This document shows, piece by piece, positions 8,762 through 14,973 of a stretch of DNA of 32,784 nucleotides. The translations under genes were made by a program, and so were the position numbers. Below the pieces are notes generated by a model. The model saw only the letters and a program-made list of their open reading frames with translations. It had not been told where the DNA came from and ran no database searches. Positions within the stretch are counted from its first letter, which is position 1; each line of letters opens with the position of its first letter. Source of the stretch: a virus; the IMG/VR virus record IMGVR_UViG_3300042891_001333, positions 1 to 32,784 of that record; one strand, written 5' to 3'.

Positions 8762-8986
8762 ATGCGGGGCATGAGCCCGCTACGAAAACTTGAGGTGTAC
8801 GCCTCGGTGCTGGTCGGGATCGGGATCGTCGCGGCAGGGATCGGTTTCTACTCGCCGGTCCTCACGCCGATCTTCATCCCCATCGGCGCGGTCGCGATCG
8901 CTGTCGCACTGATCGCGTACCCGATCAAGTGGGCTGCGGAGGCTGTCGTCGGCGCACGTTCCACACGAGAGACGGATCGCCCTTAG
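8762..8986 (+). CDS. Small two-helix membrane protein on the opposite strand
   Basis: 74 residues from the ATG at 8762 (GGGGTAGG just upstream); an ATG at 8771 is in frame and gives 71 residues. This is the only plus-strand ORF in the window that I believe. It fills a stretch where the minus strand has no gene, its third codon positions are strongly G/C, and the product is sensible. It has a short basic N-terminus, hydrophobic helix 1 (YASVLVGIGIVAAGIGFY, about 13-30), a PIFIPIG turn, helix 2 (AVAIAVALIAYPIKW, about 40-54), and a charged C-terminus ending RSTRETDRP. Its 3' end overlaps the 3' end of the T chaperone ORF by 62 nt, antiparallel. Function unknown; membrane accessory or superinfection-related roles are guesses. 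Confidence 0.65.
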   Translation: MRGMSPLRKLEVYASVLVGIGIVAAGIGFYSPVLTPIFIPIGAVAIAVALIAYPIKWAAEAVVGARSTRETDRP

Positions 8987-9341
8987 CGTCCGGGTACTGC
9001 CCGAAGTACTTGTCCTGCGCCCGCTTCAACGCGGCCGCAGCGAAGTCTGTCGACGGCAGGTCAACCTCGAAGTTCCCGTTGTTCGCCGGGTCCGTCGCTT
9101 CGGTGATCTTGAACCCGTGCGCGCCTCTCCGGGAGAACTCCTCCCGCCTCGACGCGGCGAGCACGGCAACATCGTCAGGTGACCACTCCGGCTCCCGAAC
9201 CGTCACCGAGTACCCCGTCACAGCCCCATCCGGGGTGTAATGTGTGGTGACCTCAGCAGGTTCCCACCCGGTCAACCGGCGAGGGGAAGCGCCTACTTCG
9301 CGGGCTAGCGCCGCTTCCTCGTACTGCCGCCCGCTTTCGCT
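8925..9341 (-). CDS. Tail assembly chaperone, T part (frameshift extension)
   Basis: This is the downstream segment of the G-T fusion, read after a -1 shift at the slippery heptamer (9341-9347). From the shift point the reading is SESGRQYEEAALAREVGASP and continues for 138 residues to the TGA at 8925. The fused product from 9715 is about 263 residues. The ORF alone has no good start with a ribosome-binding site near its 5' end and only makes sense as an extension. T-type extensions bind the tape-measure and tail-tube proteins during tail assembly. The C-terminus (WNVRRRQPPQPT) is basic and proline-rich. Its last 62 nt overlap the plus-strand membrane-protein ORF. Confidence 0.85.
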   Translation of the reverse strand, partial: SESGRQYEEAALAREVGASPRRLTGWEPAEVTTHYTPDGAVTGYSVTVREPEWSPDDVAVLAASRREEFSRRGAHGFKITEATDPANNGNFEVDLPSTDFAAAALKRAQDKYFGQYPDAKGDPSLVWNVRRRQPPQPT

Positions 9342-9715
9342 TTTCCCAGTTCCGCGATCCTCTGCTGAGGTTCGTACTGGTTCAGCCCCCACAATGCCGC
9401 GGCTATCAGCGACAGCGACGGGGACGGGAGCACATCGAGCAGGTCACCCCAAGTTCCGGGATCGACCGGTTCAGCCGAAACCGTGATCCGGTCCACCGGG
9501 TAGACCCGTGCAACCGCGTCCGTGTTGTAACCCACGTTCTTGTCTCGCGCGGCCCCCTCACGGGGAGGGCACTTCGCGACCAGATCAACCCACACATGCC
9601 CCGGGACCGGCGCGAAACTGATATCCACCAGTTCATCACCTACCGCGACCGTGACCGTCTGCCCACTAACATCCGCCGACTTCGCTTTCGCGATCATCGC
9701 CTTCAGATCAACCAT
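9305..9715 (-). CDS. Tail assembly chaperone (G-like)
   Basis: 136 residues, ATG at 9715. It lies between the major tail protein and the tape-measure gene, the conserved position of gpG-like chaperones. The sequence begins MVDLKAMIAKAKSADVSGQ, has a strand pair (VTVAVGDELVDISFAPV), then a Pro/Val-rich middle and a helical end (LSLIAAALWGLNQYEPQQRI) that runs into the slippery site. It ends with the basic GGSTRKRR. Most ribosomes should make this short form; a minority should shift to produce the G-T fusion. The chaperone keeps the tape measure soluble and recruits tail-tube subunits, then is absent from the virion. Confidence 0.88.
   Translation of the reverse strand: MVDLKAMIAKAKSADVSGQTVTVAVGDELVDISFAPVPGHVWVDLVAKCPPREGAARDKNVGYNTDAVARVYPVDRITVSAEPVDPGTWGDLLDVLPSPSLSLIAAALWGLNQYEPQQRIAELGKAKAGGSTRKRR
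9341..9347 (-). other. Programmed -1 ribosomal frameshift site (GGGAAAA)
   Basis: On the minus strand the zero frame reads CTG GGA AAA GCG, that is, the canonical X XXY YYZ heptamer G GGA AAA. Slipping back one base changes ...LGK|AKAGG to ...LGK|SESGR, which joins the G frame exactly to the long overlapping T frame. The overlap of the two ORFs spans 9305-9392, so the site lies well inside it. This is the arrangement of lambda G/GT, where the heptamer is GGGAAAG. Confidence 0.9.
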
Positions 9716-9724
9716 GGCTCACCA

Positions 9725-9774
9725 TTCCCTCACCAGAGAAGACAGGAAACCGGGGGTGGAGCCTGGTGAGGGAA
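9725..9774 (-). promoter_or_regulatory. Loop-leader complementarity upstream of chaperone gene
   Basis: The loop of the hairpin at 9750-9786 reads TTCCCTCACCAG on the minus strand (9763-9774). It is perfectly complementary over 12 nt to CTGGTGAGGGAA (9725-9736), which lies 10-21 nt before the chaperone ATG at 9715 and includes its most purine-rich ribosome-binding candidate. The mRNA could form a pseudoknot, or switch between two exclusive folds, affecting chaperone translation. The complementarity is directly visible; a regulatory role is inference. Confidence 0.5.
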
Positions 9775-9786
9775 CCCCACCCCCGG
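9750..9786 (-). terminator. Hairpin after the major tail protein gene
   Basis: On the minus strand CCGGGGGTGG pairs perfectly with CCACCCCCGG (10 bp) around a 17-nt loop, followed by TTTCCTGTCTTCTCT. It starts 6 nt after the major tail protein stop. It resembles an intrinsic terminator with a weak U-tract and may act as an attenuator that lowers chaperone and tape-measure transcripts relative to the highly expressed tail-tube gene, or as a 3' mRNA stabiliser. Confidence 0.65.
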
Positions 9787-9791
9787 AGTCA

Positions 9792-10307
9792 TCACGCTCC
9801 GGCCGCGACCGCGACCTCACGGTGGACGGTTCCGGTCACGTTGAGCTTCAGAACCTTCATCAGCTCCGTGTTCGCCGTCGGCGGCACGTCACGGGCAATC
9901 GACGTCGACACGGGGATCACCGCGTTCAGAACGTCGTCCTCCACGAACGTGTGACCCGACTCGTAACCGAGGGCGTGAACGATGTACCCTGCCGTCCCCG
10001 GGGTGCCGAGGGCCGTCTCCACGACGGTCGGAGTAGCCCGGTTGTAGACGTACTGAATCTCCACCGTGTCGGTCACGGTCCCGTCCAGTTCGATCGTCTG
10101 CTTCAGGGTGTATCGGCCCGTGTTGATCGTGCTCACGGTCGTGTCGTGACGGAACCCATCCGGGGCAAGCCCATACGTGATCCGCTTCACCGTGCCGGCC
10201 GCGAGCTCAGTCGCGGTCGGGGCTGTCGGGTCCGCGATCGTCGGAACCCACAGGACAATGCCGTAACCGTCTGCGGCCTGACCTGTCTGCACTGTTTCAG
10301 TCGTCAT
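9792..10307 (-). CDS. Major tail (tube) protein
   Basis: 171 residues from the ATG at 10307, chosen because GGAG lies just upstream; a longer frame back to 10379 lies inside the preceding gene. Begins MTTETVQTGQAADGYGIVLW. The pattern is a beta-sandwich tail-tube subunit: ATELAAGTVKRITYGL (entry loop and strand), TLKQTIELDGTVTDTVEIQYVY, GYIVHALGYESG, and a C-terminal FVEDDVLNAVIPVSTSIARD typical of siphovirus tube proteins. Its place between head-tail joining genes and the G/GT pair, and the hairpin at its 3' end, support the assignment. It polymerises into hexameric rings around the tape measure. Confidence 0.88.
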   Translation of the reverse strand: MTTETVQTGQAADGYGIVLWVPTIADPTAPTATELAAGTVKRITYGLAPDGFRHDTTVSTINTGRYTLKQTIELDGTVTDTVEIQYVYNRATPTVVETALGTPGTAGYIVHALGYESGHTFVEDDVLNAVIPVSTSIARDVPPTANTELMKVLKLNVTGTVHREVAVAAGA

Positions 10308-10530
10308 GTGCGTCTCCAATAGAGTCAGCCCCGGACGGGGCAAGGTCGTTCTCACCAGGCTTCTCAACCGCCACCACAACAGGCGCGGAACTCTTCTTTA
10401 CCCGCCTCTTCCGCGGCACGTCACCATCGACGCGGACGTACAGGTGCGGGTTGGCGTCGAACTCGCGCAACGGAACGAGGAACTCAGCTGGCGGGTCGTT
10501 GACCCCAGATCCACGGACGCGAACGAACAT
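10297..10530 (-). CDS. Small protein in the tail-completion region, unknown
   Basis: 77 residues, ATG at 10530 overlapping the stop of the tail-terminator-like gene (ATGA). It overlaps the major tail protein start by 11 nt. Begins MFVRVRGSGVNDPPAEFLVP with beta-strand character, then a Lys/Arg-rich patch (PRKRRVKKS) and an acidic tail. Comparable small genes sit between the tail terminator and tube protein in many actinobacteriophages. I do not recognise a function. Confidence 0.75.
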   Translation of the reverse strand: MFVRVRGSGVNDPPAEFLVPLREFDANPHLYVRVDGDVPRKRRVKKSSAPVVVAVEKPGENDLAPSGADSIGDAHDD

Positions 10531-10955
10531 CAGGACCTCCTCGAGGTAACCGTGAACTCGACGTCACGGAAATACAGCGGCGGCGAGATGGCGGTGTCAC
10601 GCTTGGTCGCGGTGAACGACTGCGGGTCTACCTGAATAGGGTCACATTTGCGTCCGGCTATGGGGATAACCTGCCCGACGAGCTCTCCTACCACCGCGTC
10701 AGTCAGGTTCCGCGCGGCCTCTGCAGTCAACCCGGTCGCGCGAACGAGAACACGGTGTTTGAGGGTCGATTCGCTGCTCTGCGCTGCCGTGTACCGGTCG
10801 TCTTCGAGCTCGTCCGGGCCGAGATCGTGTAGCACGAAATACGACTCGCGTACCACAGAACCGTCATCGTTGAGGGGTGCTTCGGAGTCGTGACAGTCGA
10901 CCGGTGTCGCATCGAGCAGCGCTTTCACCCCGTCGAAGATCGATGCTGTGTTCAT
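10530..10955 (-). CDS. Tail terminator-like protein
   Basis: 141 residues, ATG at 10955, overlapping the end of the HK97-gp10-like gene by 4 nt. Features: an N-terminal helix (NTASIFDGVKALLDA), a strand region (ESYFVLHDLGPDE, STLKHRVLVRATGLT), a helix (AEAARNLTDAVVGELVG) and a C-terminal strand (ISPPLYFRDVEFTVTSRR). This alpha-beta order is typical of the lambda gpU/HK97 gp10 group of tail terminators, which cap the tail tube and attach it to the head. Assignment rests on gene order and pattern. Confidence 0.7.
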   Translation of the reverse strand: MNTASIFDGVKALLDATPVDCHDSEAPLNDDGSVVRESYFVLHDLGPDELEDDRYTAAQSSESTLKHRVLVRATGLTAEAARNLTDAVVGELVGQVIPIAGRKCDPIQVDPQSFTATKRDTAISPPLYFRDVEFTVTSRRS

Positions 10956-11362
10956 GAGTCACCGATCCCGTCACCGATCGCGATGAGGATGCCCGACACT
11001 AGATCCTGCTCGATTACACGCTCAGCGGCTTCATAGTTCCGCTGGGGGGTCGCGTTCACACCGCCGGGAGCGTCCTCGACAATCCCGAGAGGACCCTGGT
11101 TGCGGGAGAGGTTCGGTCCAAGCTCGGTCTCGGCGCTACCATCGATGAACTTCACCGAGTCGTAGTCGACCGACGTCGGGTAGCCGGGAAGGTGTGTGCC
11201 GGCGCGGCGGCGAGCGGAACGGATCCACGCCTGGCGTCCGCGATACGCGGACGTTGATACGGCCTTCTTCACGTTCTTCATGACGTCGGCCGTCGCGTTC
11301 TCTAGTTCCACCGTGAACTGGTGCACTTCGGAAAAGTCGAACTCGACGTTGATTCCAGTCAC
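10952..11362 (-). CDS. HK97-gp10-like tail-completion protein
   Basis: 136 residues, ATG at 11362 overlapping the end of the DUF6093-like gene (ATGA). Sequence opens MTGINVEFDFSEVHQFTVEL, then a helical part with VMKNVKKAVSTSAYRGRQAWIRSARRR. That matches the long N-terminal helix and basic patch of HK97 gp10-type proteins ('minor capsid/tail completion'). A loop GTHLPGYPTSVDYD follows, then a C-terminal helix (NYEAAERVIEQDLVSGILIAI). It most likely works at the head-tail junction. Neighbours on both sides are also joining proteins. Confidence 0.78.
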   Translation of the reverse strand: MTGINVEFDFSEVHQFTVELENATADVMKNVKKAVSTSAYRGRQAWIRSARRRAGTHLPGYPTSVDYDSVKFIDGSAETELGPNLSRNQGPLGIVEDAPGGVNATPQRNYEAAERVIEQDLVSGILIAIGDGIGDS

Positions 11363-11769
11363 TGTGTTTCCTTCGCGGGGAGGCGCCGTGATGTCGCGTT
11401 CGACTGTGCCCGCGATGCGGTGATCCGGAACTTCGCCCCGACCAAAGCAGCGTCATCGGCGGATCCGGTGATCTCCACGACGCAGTCCTTGACGATGCTC
11501 GTCGTCCCCTCTACGGGGAACGAGATTGTGAGGTCTTGCTCGGCGTACAACTGCCCGCCAGCTTCGCCCTGGCGTGCCCTGGTGTTCCCAAACCGGACCT
11601 TGCACTTGCCGGTGTAGACCGTCGCCGCATCCGGTGCGTCGTGCTGCAACGTCACCGGGTTCCATTCACCCGGAGACCCAGCACCCGCAGCAGTTACAGT
11701 GCACGTCTCCCGCATCTCGCTCTCCGCCTCACGGCGGGCGAGCAGCAGATCAATACCCGCGGCCGTCAT
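11359..11769 (-). CDS. Head-tail stopper, DUF6093-like
   Basis: 136 residues. Start at the ATG at 11769 (MTAAGIDLLLARREAESEMR); the same frame stays open upstream, but that part is a shadow of the adaptor gene. The body (ETCTVTAAGAG, VYTGKCKVRFGNTRARQGEAG, QLYAEQDLTISFPVEG, VVEITGSADDAALVGAKFRI) matches the beta-barrel DUF6093 family of actinobacteriophage head-closure or stopper proteins. Overlaps the adaptor gene by 20 nt. Role: closing the portal channel after packaging and providing the tail docking surface. Confidence 0.78.
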   Translation of the reverse strand: MTAAGIDLLLARREAESEMRETCTVTAAGAGSPGEWNPVTLQHDAPDAATVYTGKCKVRFGNTRARQGEAGGQLYAEQDLTISFPVEGTTSIVKDCVVEITGSADDAALVGAKFRITASRAQSNATSRRLPAKETQ

Positions 11770-12244
11770 ACAGCACCGCCGGGTTACCGCCGACCACATC
11801 GGCTCGGACAGCAGCGCTCGACGGGCGCCGCATCCGCGGTGACGCCCCGCCAGGCACGGCGATCGACGGAGCATCGAAACCACGCTCGAACTGGACCGTG
11901 CCGATACCGCTGACCTGCCCGGGCCGATACGCCCGCAGGCTGGACAGCTGCGACGGGGAGAACAGTTCGCCGGCATTCCACCGGCGCGTGACCTCTTCAA
12001 TGGTCACGGAAGTCTTGTTGTCGGGATTCGAGTAGCACTCCACGGCCACCATCAGCACGATGCTCGCGACACCCTCGGGGACGTCCTCGCTGGTCCACTC
12101 GCGTCGCGCCTCACTGCGAGCAGCACCAGAAATGGTCGCGATGACCTCCTGCGCACGCTTGAGCTCGACACTGTCGGCTTCAAACGGTGCCAGTCCCAGC
12201 CAGTTGCTGAGACGCTCCGTGTCGATGAGCGGCTGATTAGCCAT
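11750..12244 (-). CDS. Head-tail adaptor (connector)
   Basis: 164 residues, ATG at 12244, first gene after the coat protein. The N-terminal half is helical: MANQPLIDTERLSNWLG, then ELKRAQEVIATISGAARSEA and PEGVASIVLMVAVECYSNPDN. This is the helix-bundle pattern of gp6/gp15-type adaptors that bind the portal. The C-terminal third is Gly/Pro/Ser rich and ends in VGGNPAVLYDGRGY. The gene order coat-adaptor-stopper-gp10-terminator is the standard siphovirus joining module. Confidence 0.8.
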   Translation of the reverse strand: MANQPLIDTERLSNWLGLAPFEADSVELKRAQEVIATISGAARSEARREWTSEDVPEGVASIVLMVAVECYSNPDNKTSVTIEEVTRRWNAGELFSPSQLSSLRAYRPGQVSGIGTVQFERGFDAPSIAVPGGASPRMRRPSSAAVRADVVGGNPAVLYDGRGY

Positions 12245-12263
12245 GGTTCACTCCTCCCGTGCT

Positions 12264-12307
12264 CCCGGGTGTCCCGCCCCCAGGGAAGAGGTGGCGGGAC
12301 ACCCGGG
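12264..12307 (-). terminator. Perfect hairpin after the major coat gene
   Basis: CCCGGGTGTCCCGCC and GGCGGGACACCCGGG form a perfect 15-bp inverted repeat with a 14-nt loop, located 6 nt past the coat protein stop and 19 nt before the adaptor start. There is no U-run on the minus strand, so it is more likely an mRNA 3'-end stabiliser, processing signal or attenuator than a strong intrinsic terminator. Confidence 0.7.
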
Positions 12308-12313
12308 GTTAGG

Positions 12314-13534
12314 TCACGCTGCGACGATCGAGCCGCCACCCGTGATGTTCGCGTCCTCGACGGACAGGACAGCCGCGGCCTTCAGCGTCACCGTCTTGTC
12401 GGTGGTGCCGGTGACCGTGGCGCCCGACACACCAGCCAGCGCGTTCAGCGCCGTCGCGATCGCCGTGTTCGACGCGTTGTAAGCGATGTTGTCGGTGGTC
12501 TCACCATCGACGGTGATCGTGTACGTACCGCCGGAGACGGTGCCGGTCGAGTCGAGCGTCCAGACCGCCTTCGCGGAGCTGGCACCGAAGTTGACCTTGA
12601 CCGCGCGGACGAAGTCCATCTGGACCTCACCGTCGACGACGATGACCTTGCCGTCAGCGTCGGTCTCCGGGTCGAGCACGACCGCGGCACCGACGAACGA
12701 CTCCACGATGGATCGGTCCTTCGCGTTGACCGAGTCGTAGTCGAAGATCTGCGTGATGGCCATGCCATTCGCGGCGATCGACGACCCCGACACCGCACCG
12801 CGCGGCACGACCGGCGCGACGTTCGCGAGAGCGACCGCCGTCTCGTGCACGAAGTACGACTCCTCAGGGTCGAGCGCGGGAACCTCGACGACGGTGAACC
12901 CGCCGAGACGTCCCACGACGCCGTCACGGAGCGCCTCGGACATGCCCGACGTGTCGACCGCGAGCAGGCGCGGGTGGCCGGCGATGTTCTCCGACACGGT
13001 CGACCCGACCAGCCAGTACAGGCCGGTCGTTGGGACCTTCTCGTCGACGAGCAGCTTCCGGGCGCGCAGCGCGACCGTTGCCGGGTCGTGGTTGTACGCC
13101 GTGGCCGGGGTCGTCGGGGTGAAGTTCACCTCGAGCACGAAGTCGGCAGCGGCGAGCGTGTCGACGATGACCTCCTCGTAGAACTCGATCATCGACTGCA
13201 CCTGCGGTGCCTGGATGTCTCGCACGAACTCGACCTCGTCGAGCGTCTGCTCCTCCGGGGAGAGGTGCACCGCGTTGTACGGGAACTTGTCGAGCGCGAT
13301 CTGCATCTTGGCCTGCGACAGGTCATCGACCACGATCGCGTTCGCCGAGCGCCAGCCCTTGTCGCGGGCGCGGAGCAGCGGGGGCCGCTTCACGTTCACG
13401 ACGTCTCCGGCTGCGCCGCGGAAGTCGCTGATGCCGTACTTCGTGACGAAGAGCGTCGGCAACTTGACCTGACGGCGCAGGAGCGCCAGGGCGGTGCCGG
13501 CGAACTTGGTCGCCTTCTGGAAGATGTTCGCCAT
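12314..13534 (-). CDS. Major capsid protein (P22 coat-like) with C-terminal extra domain
   Basis: 406 residues, ATG at 13534. N-terminal part MANIFQKATKFAGTALALLR, then KLPTLFVTKYGISDFRGAAGD and VVNVKRPPLLRARD, matches the P22 gp5-like coat family found in many actinobacteriophages. Mid part (SPEEQTLDEVEFVRDIQAPQ, YWLVGSTVSENIAGHP) and the E-loop and A-domain-like regions follow. From about residue 325 a separate Thr/Ala-rich domain appears (SGGTYTITVDGETTDNIAYN, ALNALAGVSGATVTGTTDKT). It resembles the small beta domain fused to or decorating phage coat and tail proteins ('ITVDGETTxxIAYNA' pattern). It follows the scaffold gene and is bounded by hairpins on both sides. Confidence 0.9.
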   Translation of the reverse strand: MANIFQKATKFAGTALALLRRQVKLPTLFVTKYGISDFRGAAGDVVNVKRPPLLRARDKGWRSANAIVVDDLSQAKMQIALDKFPYNAVHLSPEEQTLDEVEFVRDIQAPQVQSMIEFYEEVIVDTLAAADFVLEVNFTPTTPATAYNHDPATVALRARKLLVDEKVPTTGLYWLVGSTVSENIAGHPRLLAVDTSGMSEALRDGVVGRLGGFTVVEVPALDPEESYFVHETAVALANVAPVVPRGAVSGSSIAANGMAITQIFDYDSVNAKDRSIVESFVGAAVVLDPETDADGKVIVVDGEVQMDFVRAVKVNFGASSAKAVWTLDSTGTVSGGTYTITVDGETTDNIAYNASNTAIATALNALAGVSGATVTGTTDKTVTLKAAAVLSVEDANITGGGSIVAA

Positions 13535-13561
13535 GGGATACCTCCTTGGTTAGGGTTTTGA

Positions 13562-13591
13562 CCGCAGGGGACCCCATGGCGGGTCCTGCGG
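13562..13591 (-). promoter_or_regulatory. Hairpin between scaffold and coat genes
   Basis: An 11-bp stem with a 2-nt bulge: CCGCAGG plus ACCC on one side, GGGTCCTGCGG on the other, with a 6-nt loop. It lies in the 60-nt gap between scaffold stop and coat start. Together with the hairpin at 12264-12307 it brackets the coat gene, which suggests RNA processing that isolates and stabilises the coat message. No promoter-like sequence is visible beside it. Confidence 0.5.
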
Positions 13592-13594
13592 GTG

Positions 13595-14236
13595 TTACCG
13601 GGCGAGCGCCGCTTTCACGACGTCGTCGGCAGTGAGTTCGGGCTCCGCGCCGGGCCGTGCACCGCCACGCGGGGCAGGCTTCGGCTGTCGGGGCTCCGGC
13701 TTCTTGTTCTCCGGGTAGAACCGGTCGAGGAGCTTCTGGGCGTCCTCGAGCAGCTCGTCTTCGGTGTCGCCGCGGAGACGTTCGGCGAGGTCTGCGTCGA
13801 GTCCGGTGGACAGAGCGACTTTCAGTCGCATGTTCTCCGACTGCAATTGCTTCCACTCGGGCGCGTTCTTGTTCGCCTGTGTGATCGCCGCGTCTCGCTC
13901 CGCTCTCGCTTTCTGAAGCCTCTGTCTCGCCATTCGAATGGCTCGGCGCGCTCTCGGCGCATCAAACGGGCCGTCAAACTCTGGCCCGTCTTCGTCGTCT
14001 TCGTCGCTGTCTCCCGATTCGATGTCGCCACCGTCTGCGCCCTGCGCGTCCGCGGCGTCCGATTCCTGCTCGGAATCGGTGTCGTCGCTCTCCTGACCTC
14101 CGGTCGGGTTCGCTCCGCCTTCTCCGTCGAGGAACCGGATCCCCGCGACATCGAACCGTGTCAGTCCGATCGTCGCGAGGTCATCTGCGCCTCGCCGTGC
14201 GTGCACCTCTTGGTGCGTGGTGTCGCCCTGCGACAT
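13595..14236 (-). CDS. Capsid scaffolding protein
   Basis: 213 residues, ATG at 14236 with a strong AGGAGG. The composition is typical: an acidic disordered region (residues about 45-85 with ESDDTDSEQESDAAD and SGDSDEDDEDGPEFD), a long charged helix (ARRAIRMARQRLQKARAERD, then QLQSENMRLKVALSTGLDAD), and a basic Pro-rich C-terminal part (PENKKPEPRQPKPAPRGGAR) ending TADDVVKAALAR, probably the coat-binding helix. It lies directly upstream of the coat gene. It directs coat assembly into procapsids and is then released. Confidence 0.88.
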   Translation of the reverse strand: MSQGDTTHQEVHARRGADDLATIGLTRFDVAGIRFLDGEGGANPTGGQESDDTDSEQESDAADAQGADGGDIESGDSDEDDEDGPEFDGPFDAPRARRAIRMARQRLQKARAERDAAITQANKNAPEWKQLQSENMRLKVALSTGLDADLAERLRGDTEDELLEDAQKLLDRFYPENKKPEPRQPKPAPRGGARPGAEPELTADDVVKAALAR

Positions 14237-14256
14237 AGTGGTGTCCCTCCTAGGGA

Positions 14257-14277
14257 TCGCCCGCCCCGGTTGGGCGA
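14257..14277 (-). promoter_or_regulatory. Short hairpin upstream of scaffold gene
   Basis: TCGCCC and GGGCGA form a perfect 6-bp stem with a 9-nt loop in the 46-nt gap between the MuF-like and scaffold genes, just before the AGGAGG of the scaffold gene. It may insulate or tune scaffold translation. Weak evidence on its own. Confidence 0.35.
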
Positions 14278-14282
14278 GTGGT

Positions 14283-14969
14283 CTACGAACGCGGATAGAA
14301 CGCGTCCAAGTAGCCGTTCAGCAGCGCACGGTCTTTCGCTGTCCGGTTCCGCTTCGAACCGAGATACTGAAACGCCGAAGCCTCCGGCTCCGAACCGTCT
14401 GCGCGTACCGCCGTGCACTCACAGTGCAGGTGAGCCCCGAACGATGCGGTTGCTTCCTTGTAGACAGCGCCGCGGTCGGCGAGCATCCTGCAGAACCGGC
14501 ACGCGCCATCCCGCGCGATGCGCTTCCACCCGACCCGCTCAAGCAGCGACGTGCGCCGCACCGTCTCCCGCGCCCCCGACAGGATGTCGAGCACCGCACG
14601 GGCTGTCGTGTTCGAGTACACCGTGTCGGCTACGTCGGTGATCCGGGCACCAGCGCTCATCGCCTTCTTTCCCGACTGCGGGCCAAGCCACGCCAGAGAA
14701 GCCCGCAGCTTCCCGTGATCCACCGACGGGAGCACGAACGACACCGTGCCCCGCGCCCCAGCCGCGCGCCGCATGCTCATGTACGCGTCCTGCGCTACCG
14801 AAACCGTCTTCCCGTGCCCGTCGGTGACGACACGGTCTACGGCGGTGATCCACAGCGGCGACGAGCCCTCGAGGTCTTTGAAGTTCAGCTGCGGGAAGAT
14901 GTCTGTGAGACGGTCGGCCGCTTCACGCCGGATCAGCGCCAGCTCGCCGCGGTACTCGCCGACATCCAC
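14283..14969 (-). CDS. MuF-like minor capsid protein
   Basis: 228 residues, GTG start at 14969, 4 nt after the portal stop. The N-terminal 160 residues are helical (VGEYRGELALIRREAADRLT; ARAVLDILSGARETVRR). The C-terminal part has the hallmark CRFCRMLADRGAVYKEA followed by FGAHLHCECTAVR. These Cys-x-x-Cys and His-x-His-Cys-x-Cys residues form the metal-site-like signature of MuF/capsid morphogenesis proteins encoded after the portal in actinobacteriophages. Role: minor head component, possibly ejected with DNA. No ADP-ribosyltransferase or other toxin domain is seen. Confidence 0.82.
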   Translation of the reverse strand: MDVGEYRGELALIRREAADRLTDIFPQLNFKDLEGSSPLWITAVDRVVTDGHGKTVSVAQDAYMSMRRAAGARGTVSFVLPSVDHGKLRASLAWLGPQSGKKAMSAGARITDVADTVYSNTTARAVLDILSGARETVRRTSLLERVGWKRIARDGACRFCRMLADRGAVYKEATASFGAHLHCECTAVRADGSEPEASAFQYLGSKRNRTAKDRALLNGYLDAFYPRS

Positions 14970-14973
14970 GGGA

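Noticed and set aside
12269-13561. Long plus-strand ORF of 430 codons opposite the coat gene
   Set aside because: Pure shadow of the coat gene: Arg-, Asp- and Val-rich, no ribosome-binding site, no recognisable domain. The minus-strand product is a clear coat protein.
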